Source: an uncultured Clostridia bacterium (GTDB lineage Bacteria > Bacillota > Clostridia > Oscillospirales > Acutalibacteraceae). Taken from it: a stretch of DNA of 6,136 nucleotides. Within the stretch, counting starts at the first letter, position 1. Each line of letters begins with the position of its first letter. The position numbers were made by a program, and so were the translations under genes. Shown here piece after piece: positions 1 through 6,136 of the stretch. The notes beneath the pieces are model-generated. The model saw only the letters and a list, made by a program, of their open reading frames with translations, did not search any database and had not been told where the DNA came from. Location: positions 1-6,136 of the forward strand of contig CAMHNT010000133.1 of the NCBI GenBank assembly GCA_946186535.1, written 5' to 3'.

Positions 1-2
1 AG

Positions 3-1784
3 ATGAAACGATTGGAAAACAATGATGTAATTTTTGGTATAAACGGTCCTGTCGTTACTGTAAAAAACAGCAGAACATTTTCAATGATGGAAATGGTTTA
101 TGTGGGTGACCAGAGACTTGTCGGCGAAGTCATCAAAATCACCGACAAGGCCACCACGATTCAGGTTTATGAGGAAACCACAGGACTTAAGCCGGGAGAT
201 ATCGTAGTCGGAACAGGCGCTCCGATGAACGTGCTTTTAGGTCCCGGCATTATGGACAATATATTCGACGGTATCGAAAGACCTCTGAAGGAGATCGAGA
301 AGCTGACGGGCGGCGCTTTCATTTCGAGAGGCGCGGCGGTTTCGTCGCTCGACACCGAGAAGAAATGGGACGTTCATATCACCGTCAAGGTCGGCGACAA
401 GCTTAAGGGCGGCGATATCTATGCGACAATTCCCGAAACTGCGATCATCGAACACAGAGTCATGGTTTCACCGAATCTCGGCGGTGAGGTCGTGAAGGTC
501 GCAAAGGACGGAAAGTATACGATCAACGACACGGTTGTCGTTATTAAGGACGAAAACGGAAAGAACGTAAATCTTACGCTCTGTCAGCAGTGGCCTATCA
601 GAACTCCGCGTCCTGTCAACAAAAAGCTGCCTGCCGATATTCCGCTTATCACAGGTCAGCGTGTTATCGATACGCTTCTTCCTATTTCGAAAGGCGGTAC
701 GGCCGCAGTTCCGGGCGGATTCGGCGCAGGAAAGACTATGACCCAGCACCAGCTCGCAAAATGGTGCGACGCCGATATTATCGTATACGTAGGCTGCGGA
801 GAGCGCGGAAACGAGATGAGCCAGGTACTCCAGGAGTTCGGCGAGCTTATCGACCCGAAGTCCGGAAGACCTATGACCGACAGAACGGTTCTTATTGCAA
901 ATACTTCCAACATGCCTGTTGCCGCGCGTGAGGCTTCTATTTATACGGGTATCACGCTTGCGGAGTATTACAGAGACATGGGTTATCACTGCGCTATCAT
1001 GGCTGACTCGACTTCACGTTGGGCGGAGGCTCTGAGAGAGATCTCCGGACGACTTGAGGAAATGCCTGCCGAGGAAGGTTTCCCGGCTTATCTGCCGTCG
1101 AGACTTTCCGAGTTCTATGAGCGTGCTGCACGAGTAGAAAATCTCAACGGAAGCGAGGGTTCGGTTACCGTTATCGGTGCCGTTTCTCCGCAGGGCGCAG
1201 ATTTCTCCGAGCCGGTAACTCAGAACACTAAGAGATTTACACGCTGCTTCTGGGCTCTCGACAAGGCTCTCGCTTATGCACGTCACTATCCGGCTATTAA
1301 CTGGATGACCAGCTACAGCGAATATTTTACCGATCTTGACCCATGGTTCGAGCAGAATCAGGGACGTGACTTCATTGAGTACAGAAACAAGATCAACGCA
1401 ATTCTCCAGGAAGAGAATAAGCTCATGGAGATAGTAAAGCTCATCGGTGCGGATGTTCTTCCCGATGATCAGAAGCTTATTATAGAAACGGCTCGTGTTA
1501 TACGTGTAGGCTTCCTCCAGCAGAACGCCTTCCACAAGGACGATACTTATGTTCCGCTTGAAAAGCAGAAGCTTATGATGAAAACCATTCTTCACCTTCA
1601 CGAGGTTTCGGAGGATCTGATAAGCAGAAGTATTCCGATTTCGAGAATTATTTCTCTCGGTCTTTTCGACAAGCTCACAAAGATGAAGTATGATATTCCG
1701 AACGACAAGCCTGAGCTGTTCAAAAACTATGAAAAAGAGATTGACGAGGCTCTCAATTCAACGTTGACCGCCGAGTTCAACTGA
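3..1784 (+). CDS. ntpA: V-type ATP synthase/ATPase catalytic subunit A
   Basis: Catalytic subunit of the soluble V1 (A1) head of a bacterial V-type ATPase, which binds and hydrolyses or synthesises ATP on the cytoplasmic side of the membrane. Visible parts: an N-terminal beta-barrel (about residues 1-75, with the conserved IQVYEETTGLKPGD); the insertion specific to A subunits (about 117-190); a nucleotide-binding domain with Walker A GGFGAGKT at 238-245 (Lys244, Thr245); GERGNE at 266-271, whose Glu267 corresponds to the catalytic glutamate; MADSTSRW at 333-340; and the ATPase alpha/beta signature PAINWMTSYS at 430-439. A helical C-terminal domain follows. The 593-residue length matches Enterococcus hirae NtpA as I recall it. 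The ATG lies two bases from the window edge, so its ribosome binding site cannot be seen and a slightly longer upstream start cannot be excluded. The N-terminus is about four residues longer than usual before the conserved GP. The gene is followed after 33 bases by ntpB in the same operon. Family identity is essentially certain. Confidence 0.97.
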   Translation: MKRLENNDVIFGINGPVVTVKNSRTFSMMEMVYVGDQRLVGEVIKITDKATTIQVYEETTGLKPGDIVVGTGAPMNVLLGPGIMDNIFDGIERPLKEIEKLTGGAFISRGAAVSSLDTEKKWDVHITVKVGDKLKGGDIYATIPETAIIEHRVMVSPNLGGEVVKVAKDGKYTINDTVVVIKDENGKNVNLTLCQQWPIRTPRPVNKKLPADIPLITGQRVIDTLLPISKGGTAAVPGGFGAGKTMTQHQLAKWCDADIIVYVGCGERGNEMSQVLQEFGELIDPKSGRPMTDRTVLIANTSNMPVAAREASIYTGITLAEYYRDMGYHCAIMADSTSRWAEALREISGRLEEMPAEEGFPAYLPSRLSEFYERAARVENLNGSEGSVTVIGAVSPQGADFSEPVTQNTKRFTRCFWALDKALAYARHYPAINWMTSYSEYFTDLDPWFEQNQGRDFIEYRNKINAILQEENKLMEIVKLIGADVLPDDQKLIIETARVIRVGFLQQNAFHKDDTYVPLEKQKLMMKTILHLHEVSEDLISRSIPISRIISLGLFDKLTKMKYDIPNDKPELFKNYEKEIDEALNSTLTAEFN

Positions 1785-1801
1785 TCCTTTGACTCTAATT
1801 G

Positions 1802-1807
1802 AAAGGA
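1802..1807 (+). promoter_or_regulatory. Ribosome binding site of ntpB
   Basis: AAAGGA lies 10 bases before the ATG at 1818, inside the 33-base gap after ntpA. An ATG at 1808 sits directly after the motif but is out of frame with ntpB and too close to be used, so 1818 is preferred. Confidence 0.7.
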
Positions 1808-1817
1808 ATGAAACAGA

Positions 1818-3200
1818 ATGGTTTTAGATTATGTTGGCGTAAAAGAAATAAACGGTTCTCTCATCGTCCTTGACGGAGTTAAAGGCGCATTTAACGAAGA
1901 AATCGTTGACATCCGTCTGGACGACGGAACTGTGAGACAGGGAAGAATCGTTCAGATGGACGGCGAAAGAATAGTTGTACAGGTTTTTGAAAGTACAAGA
2001 AATATTTCTTTGAAAAATACAAAGACACGTCTCACCGGAAGACCGATGGAGATGCCGCTTTCGAAAGAAATTATCGGAAGAGTTCTCAACGGTTCGGGAA
2101 AGCCGATCGACGGACTCGGAGACATTTACCCTGAGAAAAGAGCGAACATCAACGGTACTCCGCTTAATCCGGTGTCCCGTGTTTATCCTAAAAACTATAT
2201 CAACACAGGTATTTCCACTATCGATACTCTGATCACTCTTATCAGAGGTCAGAAGCTCCCGATATTCTCAGGCTCAGGTATGAAGCACAACGAGCTTGCG
2301 GTTCAGATCGTTCGTCAGGCGAAGATCGCCGATGACGACGGAAAAGGCTTCTGCGTTGTGTTTGCGGCAATGGGTGTAAAGAATGACGTTGCGGACTACT
2401 TCAAAAGAAGCTTTGAGGAGTTCGGCGTTATGAACAAGGTTGTTATGCTTCTGAACCTTGCAAACGACCCGATCATCGAGAGAACTCTTACACCGCGATG
2501 TGCGCTGACTGTTGCGGAGTACCTTGCATTTGAGCTTGATATGCACGTGCTTGTTATCATGACGGACATGACGTCATATGCCGAGGCTCTCCGTGAATTC
2601 TCATCGTCAAAGGGTGAGATACCGGGCAGAAAGGGATATCCGGGTTACTTGTATTCCGACCTTGCGTCTCTCTACGAGCGTGCAGGTATGGTAAAGGGCA
2701 GTAAGGGTTCCGTAACTCAGATCCCGATTTTAACCATGCCTAACGATGATATTACTCACCCTGTGCCCGATCTTACCGGATACATAACCGAGGGTCAGAT
2801 AGTTCTCGACCGTTCGCTCCAGGGTCAGGGGGTTTATCCGCCTGTTGATATTCTTCCGTCACTTTCACGTCTTATGAAGGACGGTATCGGTGAGGGTTAT
2901 ACGAGAGCCGATCATCAGGCTCTCGCAAATCAGCTGTTCTCGTCTTACGCAAAGGTTATTGACGCAAGATCGCTCGCCTCGGTTATCGGTGCTGAGGAGC
3001 TTTCACCCATCGACAAGAAATACATTGCATTCGGCGAGAAGTTCGAGGAACAGTTCGTAAATCAGAAGTTCACGGAGAACCGTTCGATCGAACAGAGTCT
3101 TGACCTCGGCTGGGAGCTTCTCGGATATCTCCCGAGAGGTGAGCTTGACAGAGTTGACGATAAGATCCTTGACAAGTATTATAAAGCTAAAGAGGATTGA
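1818..3200 (+). CDS. ntpB: V-type ATP synthase/ATPase subunit B
   Basis: Regulatory (non-catalytic) subunit of the V1 head. It alternates with subunit A in the A3B3 hexamer and supplies the arginine finger to the catalytic site at the A/B interface. Visible features: an N-terminal beta-barrel (about residues 1-75); a RecA-like domain whose P-loop is degenerate, reading SGSGMKHNE at 151-159; the conserved DMTSYAEALRE segment; and the ATPase alpha/beta signature PPVDILPSLS at 341-350, immediately followed by Arg351, which aligns with the arginine finger known as Arg350 in E. hirae. The C-terminal segment ends in the usual DLGWELLGYLPR followed by a DKILDKYY tail. Its 460 residues match the family length (about 458-465). 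The lysine within the degenerate P-loop, where I expect LP rather than MK, is unusual. The gene lies 33 bases after ntpA and 33 before ntpD, so it is very probably cotranscribed with both. Confidence 0.97.
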   Translation: MVLDYVGVKEINGSLIVLDGVKGAFNEEIVDIRLDDGTVRQGRIVQMDGERIVVQVFESTRNISLKNTKTRLTGRPMEMPLSKEIIGRVLNGSGKPIDGLGDIYPEKRANINGTPLNPVSRVYPKNYINTGISTIDTLITLIRGQKLPIFSGSGMKHNELAVQIVRQAKIADDDGKGFCVVFAAMGVKNDVADYFKRSFEEFGVMNKVVMLLNLANDPIIERTLTPRCALTVAEYLAFELDMHVLVIMTDMTSYAEALREFSSSKGEIPGRKGYPGYLYSDLASLYERAGMVKGSKGSVTQIPILTMPNDDITHPVPDLTGYITEGQIVLDRSLQGQGVYPPVDILPSLSRLMKDGIGEGYTRADHQALANQLFSSYAKVIDARSLASVIGAEELSPIDKKYIAFGEKFEEQFVNQKFTENRSIEQSLDLGWELLGYLPRGELDRVDDKILDKYYKAKED

Positions 3201-3221
3201 TTTTCTTTTTCGTGAATATGT

Positions 3222-3227
3222 GAGGTG
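3222..3227 (+). promoter_or_regulatory. Ribosome binding site that sets the TTG start of ntpD
   Basis: GAGGTG is a good Shine-Dalgarno match six bases before a TTG codon at 3234. The nearby ATG at 3218 is followed at once by a stop, and the ATG at 3230 opens a frame of only 11 codons. The TTG is therefore the best start. Confidence 0.75.
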
Positions 3228-3233
3228 AGATGA

Positions 3234-3863
3234 TTGGCTGCACAGGCAGTACCTACCAAAGGTAATCTGATGAATTCAAAAAAGTCGCTTGAGCTGTCAA
3301 AACTGGGTTATGAGCTGCTTGATAAAAAGAGAAACATTCTCATTCGTGAGATGATGTCTCTTATCGATCATTCAAAGGCTATCCAGGGAAAAATTGACAA
3401 AGCTTATGAAGAAGCTTATCTTGCGTTGGAAACGGCTAACGTAACGATGGGTTTCTGCGACGAAATTTCTCGCTCCGTTCCGGAAGAGGATTCCCTCACC
3501 TTGTCCTACCGAAGTGTCATGGGTGTTGAGATTCCGATTGTAGCTATTCAGGAGAAAGAAGGCCTTGATTTGCAGTACGGTCTTTATACGACAAACTCGA
3601 TTCTCGATGACGCACAGCAGAAGTTTATGGAAGTAAAATATCTGACTGCGCATCTTGCCGAGATTGAGAACAGCGTTTACAGACTTGCCAATGCAATCAG
3701 TACTACTCAGAGACGTGCAAATGCTTTGAAAAATATTATGATTCCACGCTTCGAGGGAACCGTAAAATACATTACGGACGCTCTCGACGAGAAGGACAGA
3801 GAAGAGTTCTCACGTCTTAAGGTTATCAAAAGACAGAAGCAGGCTTTGGAAGAAAGCGAGTAA
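3234..3863 (+). CDS. ntpD: V-type ATP synthase/ATPase central stalk subunit D
   Basis: Subunit D of the V1 domain: the long antiparallel coiled-coil shaft, structurally equivalent to gamma of F-type ATPases. It rotates inside the A3B3 head and joins it, with subunit F, to the membrane ring. The N-terminal helix (about residues 8-75) carries the family pattern PTKGNL, then GYELLDKKRNIL at 25-36. A middle region (about 80-125) forms the short beta-hairpin part. The C-terminal helix (about 130-200) carries RRANALKNIMIP at 160-171 and an EEFSRLKVIKRQKQ tail. At 209 residues it is normal in length (E. hirae NtpD is about 210). The TTG start is chosen because a strong ribosome binding site precedes it and because the conserved PTKGNL lies before the first internal Met (residue 13), so starting there would delete conserved sequence. 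It is the last gene of the operon: a terminator begins within six bases of its stop. Confidence 0.95.
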   Translation: MAAQAVPTKGNLMNSKKSLELSKLGYELLDKKRNILIREMMSLIDHSKAIQGKIDKAYEEAYLALETANVTMGFCDEISRSVPEEDSLTLSYRSVMGVEIPIVAIQEKEGLDLQYGLYTTNSILDDAQQKFMEVKYLTAHLAEIENSVYRLANAISTTQRRANALKNIMIPRFEGTVKYITDALDEKDREEFSRLKVIKRQKQALEESE

Positions 3864-3868
3864 AAAAT

Positions 3869-3904
3869 AAAATTCCACCTATCGGCTTTGGTAGGTGGAA
3901 TTTT
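3869..3904 (+). terminator. Intrinsic terminator after ntpD
   Basis: A perfect 13-base inverted repeat pairs 3869-3881 (AAAATTCCACCTA) with 3892-3904 (TAGGTGGAATTTT) around a 10-base loop. It starts five bases after the ntpD stop. On the + strand the T-run is the four bases at the stem base. Read on the opposite strand, the hairpin is followed by a longer T-rich run from the complement of the A-tract at 3862-3870, so it could stop transcription in both directions. It should separate the V-ATPase operon from the transporter gene. Confidence 0.9.
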
Positions 3905-3920
3905 CTGATATGTTATGTGG

Positions 3921-3951
3921 GGAATAAAGAGGAATAAATAGGAAATAAAGG
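3921..3951 (+). repeat. Three purine-rich tandem units before the SulP gene
   Basis: Three consecutive units of about 10 bases, GGAATAAAGA, GGAATAAATA and GGAAATAAAGG, lie directly upstream of the transporter start. The last merges into the Shine-Dalgarno AAAGGA. The stretch holds almost no C and should be unstructured as RNA. It could be a ribosome standby or enhancer region, but this is inference. Confidence 0.55.
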
Positions 3952-3952
3952 A
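3947..3952 (+). promoter_or_regulatory. Ribosome binding site upstream of the SulP gene
   Basis: AAAGGA lies 13 bases before the ATG at 3966, which is longer than ideal. It lies only 6 bases before an ATG at 3959 that opens a 17-codon overlapping frame. Homology supports 3966 as the transporter start, so this site serves either start or both. Confidence 0.55.
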
Positions 3953-3958
3953 CTGATA

Positions 3959-4012
3959 ATGTCTTATGCTAAAAGGACTGAAAACGTTAAAAAAAGACAC
4001 AATAAAAAATGA
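3959..4012 (+). other. Possible 17-codon leader reading frame overlapping the SulP start
   Basis: An ATG placed six bases after AAAGGA opens the frame MSYAKRTENVKKRHNKK and stops at 4010-4012, out of frame with and overlapping the first 47 bases of the transporter gene. The start has better spacing than the transporter's own ATG. The peptide is basic and resembles nothing I know. It may be chance in A-rich sequence, or it may tune initiation of the transporter. Confidence 0.2.
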
Positions 4013-5978
4013 TATAATCAGCGGAATCATAATCGCTCTTGTTTCGATACCCATTTCAATGGGCTACGCTCAGATCGCAGGACTTCCGCCGCAGTACGGA
4101 CTTTACGGCTCGGTGATACCGGTGCTTCTTTTTGCACTGTTTTCATCGTCGCCTCAGTACATATTCGGAATAGACGCCGCACCTGCCGCTCTGGTCGGAG
4201 GAACGCTCGCAGGATTGGGGATATCGAGCGGTTCGGACGAGGCTATGATACAGGTTCCGATAATTGCGTTTTTCACCGGAATATGGCTGCTTGTGTTTTA
4301 TCTTATGAAATTTGGGAAGCTCACGAGATTTGTTTCCTCGCCGGTTATGGGCGGTTTCATCAGCGGTATCTGCACAACGATTATTCTTATGCAGACACCG
4401 AAGCTTTTCGGCGGACAGTCGGGAACGGGTGAACTAAGAGAGCTGATTCCTCATATTCTTTCGGAATTCAAAAGCAGCTTCAATTCTGTATCGCTTCTGA
4501 TAGCCGTTGTATGTATATCAATTATACAGATTTTCAGAAAGCTTGCACCCAAAATTCCCGTTTCAGCTGCGGTTATGATTATCGGCGCAATCGCACAGTA
4601 TTTTACTGATTTCTGCGGAAGATACGGAGTGAATACGCTTCCCTCGGTTTCAAGGGGACTCGGAAGCTTCATGATTCCGAAGTTTACTCTTGACAACTCC
4701 TACACGGGAATTATTTCGGGATTTACCATTGCCATAGTTATTGCGGCGGAAACTCTTCTTGCAGAGCATAATTTTGCGGAGAAGAATGATTATAAAATTG
4801 ACGATGACAGCGAGCTTCTTGCTTTTTCCGTCTGCAATATTGCGTCGTCATTTATCGGTGTTCTGCCTGTGAACGGCAGTGTTTCGAGAACCTCGATGAA
4901 CGACCAGTTCGGCGGAAGAAGTCAGCTTACTTCGATAGTCGCAGCAGGAGTCATGACGTGTATTCTTCTTTTCGGTACGGGTTTCATCAGCTATCTCCCT
5001 GTTCCGGTTCTTACTTCGATAGTGGTTTGTGCGCTGTGGAGCGGCACGGAGTTTCACCTTGCGAAACAGCTCAGAAAAAGCAGCCGAAAGGAGTATATGA
5101 TTTTTCTGGCGGCTTTTGCCGGCGTGCTTGTTTTCGGTACGATTTACGGAGTTGTCATCGGAGTTATTCTTTCTTTTTTCAATGTAATCATCAGAGAGAG
5201 CTATCCGCCGACGGAATTTCTCGGTGTTATCCCGGGAAGAAATCATTTCTACAATCTTGAAACGTATGCCAAGGCTCGCCCTATAAAAAACGTTGTCATA
5301 TATTCTTTCAGAGGAAATCTGTTTTTTGCGAATGTAGACCGGTTCAGGAACGATATCGAAAACGCAGTAAAAGACGATACAAAATACATTATAGTTGACG
5401 CAAGCGGTATCGGAAGTCTCGACTCGACCGCCGCTGCGGCTCTCGGTTCACTCTACGGGAAGCTTCGGAAAAAGGGGATCAAGCTTTTTCTGACCGAGCA
5501 CATTTCAAAGATAAACGAGGAAATGAGAACCTACGGAGTCGGGTATATAGTTGAAAGCGGCGGAGTAAGAAAGACGATATCTGACGCACTGGCGGCGGTG
5601 GGATATGACAGACCGTATCCGCTCTGTGAAAATTATGAGGACAGACATGTCAGCGACGAAACTGCAATTCTTCAGGAATTTGAATGGGCATTCGGCAGCG
5701 AAGCGCAGCACTACATAGACGTATACACAGAAAAAATTCTGCAAAACGCGAAAGCCATAGACCCGAAGGACAGCCACGCAACCGAGGAATACGAGCATCT
5801 GTGGGACAGCGTTTCACCGATAAGCGATCATATACTTCTCGATTTTATGGAAAGAAAAATCACGGAGCTTTCCAAGAAGTATGATATCAGTGAGGAGACG
5901 ATCAATTCGGTGATAAAAAATCACCGTGAAACGCTGGTGGCTGACGAGCATTCGGGGGCGTCGTTTTCGCAGGCGTGA
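3966..5978 (+). CDS. SulP/SLC26-family anion transporter with STAS domain and C-terminal extension
   Basis: Integral membrane transporter of the SulP family, whose members carry sulfate, bicarbonate, chloride or dicarboxylates; the substrate here cannot be assigned. The membrane domain spans about residues 15-410. It includes the SulP signature region PQYGLYGS (42-49), a TM3-like segment GIDAAPAALVGG (68-79), AETLLAEH (261-268), and the conserved PVNGSVSRTSMND (301-313), which precedes the region of the second half-helix. A cytoplasmic STAS domain follows (about 438-545), with the characteristic DASG (478-481) and DST (486-488); Thr488 aligns with the serine phosphorylated in SpoIIAA-type STAS proteins. 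An acidic, probably helical region (about 546-670, with EFEWAFG at 571-577) extends beyond STAS and is unrecognised. The total of 670 residues is long for the family because of this tail. The gene begins 102 bases after ntpD, beyond a terminator, and is followed by its own terminator, so it is probably monocistronic. Family call is strong; the exact start is less certain. Confidence 0.94.
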   Translation: MLKGLKTLKKDTIKNDIISGIIIALVSIPISMGYAQIAGLPPQYGLYGSVIPVLLFALFSSSPQYIFGIDAAPAALVGGTLAGLGISSGSDEAMIQVPIIAFFTGIWLLVFYLMKFGKLTRFVSSPVMGGFISGICTTIILMQTPKLFGGQSGTGELRELIPHILSEFKSSFNSVSLLIAVVCISIIQIFRKLAPKIPVSAAVMIIGAIAQYFTDFCGRYGVNTLPSVSRGLGSFMIPKFTLDNSYTGIISGFTIAIVIAAETLLAEHNFAEKNDYKIDDDSELLAFSVCNIASSFIGVLPVNGSVSRTSMNDQFGGRSQLTSIVAAGVMTCILLFGTGFISYLPVPVLTSIVVCALWSGTEFHLAKQLRKSSRKEYMIFLAAFAGVLVFGTIYGVVIGVILSFFNVIIRESYPPTEFLGVIPGRNHFYNLETYAKARPIKNVVIYSFRGNLFFANVDRFRNDIENAVKDDTKYIIVDASGIGSLDSTAAAALGSLYGKLRKKGIKLFLTEHISKINEEMRTYGVGYIVESGGVRKTISDALAAVGYDRPYPLCENYEDRHVSDETAILQEFEWAFGSEAQHYIDVYTEKILQNAKAIDPKDSHATEEYEHLWDSVSPISDHILLDFMERKITELSKKYDISEETINSVIKNHRETLVADEHSGASFSQA

Positions 5979-6001
5979 TACTCAATTCTGATAAGAAAAT
6001 A

Positions 6002-6015
6002 GACAAATATTTGTC
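6002..6015. repeat. 14-base perfect palindrome after the SulP gene
   Basis: GACAAATATTTGTC is its own reverse complement and lies 23 bases after the transporter stop, before the terminator. It could be an operator-like dyad for a dimeric regulator, or a weak RNA hairpin (five pairs, four-base loop). No adjacent promoter or gene start is seen that would explain an operator here. Confidence 0.4.
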
Positions 6016-6034
6016 ACATTCTTTCTAAGAACGG

Positions 6035-6083
6035 AAAAGCTTCCTGAAGTTTCGCTTTGAGCCGATACTTCAGGAAGCTTTTT
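6035..6083 (+). terminator. Intrinsic terminator after the SulP gene
   Basis: A perfect 16-base inverted repeat pairs 6035-6050 with 6067-6082 around a 16-base loop that can itself form a short inner stem (TCG at 6052-6054 with CGA at 6063-6065). A run of five T ends at 6083. The hairpin lies 56 bases after the transporter stop and should end its transcript. The four A on the other side give only a weak reverse terminator. Confidence 0.9.
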
Positions 6084-6136
6084 AAGGCAACACCGCACAA
6101 AGACCGCCTGACGGCTTTGCACCAAATCTGCTTGCA
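6084..6136. repeat. Possible dispersed palindromic repeat, cut by the window edge
   Basis: No coding frame is apparent here. The stretch contains an imperfect hairpin: CAAAG (6098-6102) with CTTTG (6115-6119), and CCG (6104-6106) with CGG (6112-6114), with A6103 bulged. It ends in TGCTTGCA, which looks like the centre of another dyad cut by the window. The sequence starting AAGGCAACACCGCACAAA recalls intergenic repeats I believe occur in many copies in Ruminococcus-like genomes, but copy number cannot be tested here. Confidence 0.35.

Noticed and set aside
468..989. A 173-codon minus-strand frame within ntpA
   Set aside because: It is antisense to the conserved catalytic domain of subunit A, has no recognisable domain, and is rich in Arg and Ser as expected for a shadow of biased codons.
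1014..1601. A 195-codon minus-strand frame within ntpA
   Set aside because: It lies wholly opposite conserved subunit A sequence, and its composition shows no protein family pattern.
3234..3272. Alternative start of ntpD at its first internal Met codon (residue 13)
   Set aside because: This would remove the conserved PTKGNL segment and abandon the well-placed GAGGTG site before the TTG.
3..3863. Possible frameshift or pseudogene in the V-ATPase genes
   Set aside because: All three frames are full length for their families and carry all expected motifs, so they are intact.
3905..3965. Search for a promoter for the SulP gene
   Set aside because: AT-rich hexamers such as TATGTT and GATAAT occur, but no -35/-10 pair with normal spacing stands out. 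The gene's promoter is not identified, so none is reported.
4010..4018. A perfect TATAAT with an upstream TG (extended -10) inside the start of the transporter gene
   Set aside because: No -35-like sequence lies at a fitting distance, and it is inside coding sequence in an A/T-rich stretch. A transcript from here would lack the start codon. A chance match is the simplest reading.
3707..4054. A 115-codon minus-strand frame with a hydrophobic N-terminus
   Set aside because: It is antisense to the end of ntpD and the start of the transporter, runs through the terminator hairpin, and its hydrophobicity comes from the complement of A-rich sequence. No ribosome binding site or family resemblance was seen.

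Overview
The window looks like chromosomal DNA from an anaerobic, moderate-GC Gram-positive bacterium of the class Clostridia, probably Ruminococcus or Oscillospiraceae-like. This placement is inferred from the bacterial V-type ATPase gene order A-B-D, purine-rich Shine-Dalgarno sites, a TTG start, tight spacing and protein sequences resembling Firmicutes homologues. No marker gene in the window fixes the genus. All four genes lie on the + strand and appear intact.

Positions 3-3863 hold the distal end of a V-type (V/A-type) ATPase operon. It contains catalytic subunit A (ntpA), nucleotide-site subunit B (ntpB) and central rotor-stalk subunit D (ntpD), separated by two 33-base gaps. A and B form the alternating A3B3 head, and D is the shaft that turns inside it to couple ATP turnover to ion movement through the membrane ring. 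The membrane subunits (I, K) and the other stalk subunits (E, C, F) are not in the window and would be expected upstream. A strong hairpin terminator directly after ntpD closes the operon. Whether the enzyme moves H+ or Na+, and whether it mainly makes or hydrolyses ATP, cannot be told without the K subunit.

Positions 3864-3965 form a short intergenic region with the terminator and a purine-rich, three-copy GGAATAAA-type repeat ending in a Shine-Dalgarno sequence. Positions 3966-5978 encode a SulP/SLC26-family anion transporter: a membrane domain, a cytoplasmic STAS domain and an extra C-terminal region of about 125 residues. It appears to be a separate transcription unit, although no clear promoter was found. 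It may use the ion gradient maintained by ATPases such as its neighbour, but nothing in the sequence links the two functionally.

Positions 5979-6136 are non-coding. They hold a 14-base perfect palindrome, a strong terminator hairpin, and at the very edge a structured stretch that looks like the beginning of a dispersed palindromic repeat cut by the window. Most of the window is conserved housekeeping sequence. No clearly new system is visible; the points most worth a second look are the SulP C-terminal extension, the ambiguous translation start of that gene, the lysine in the degenerate P-loop of subunit B, and the edge repeat.
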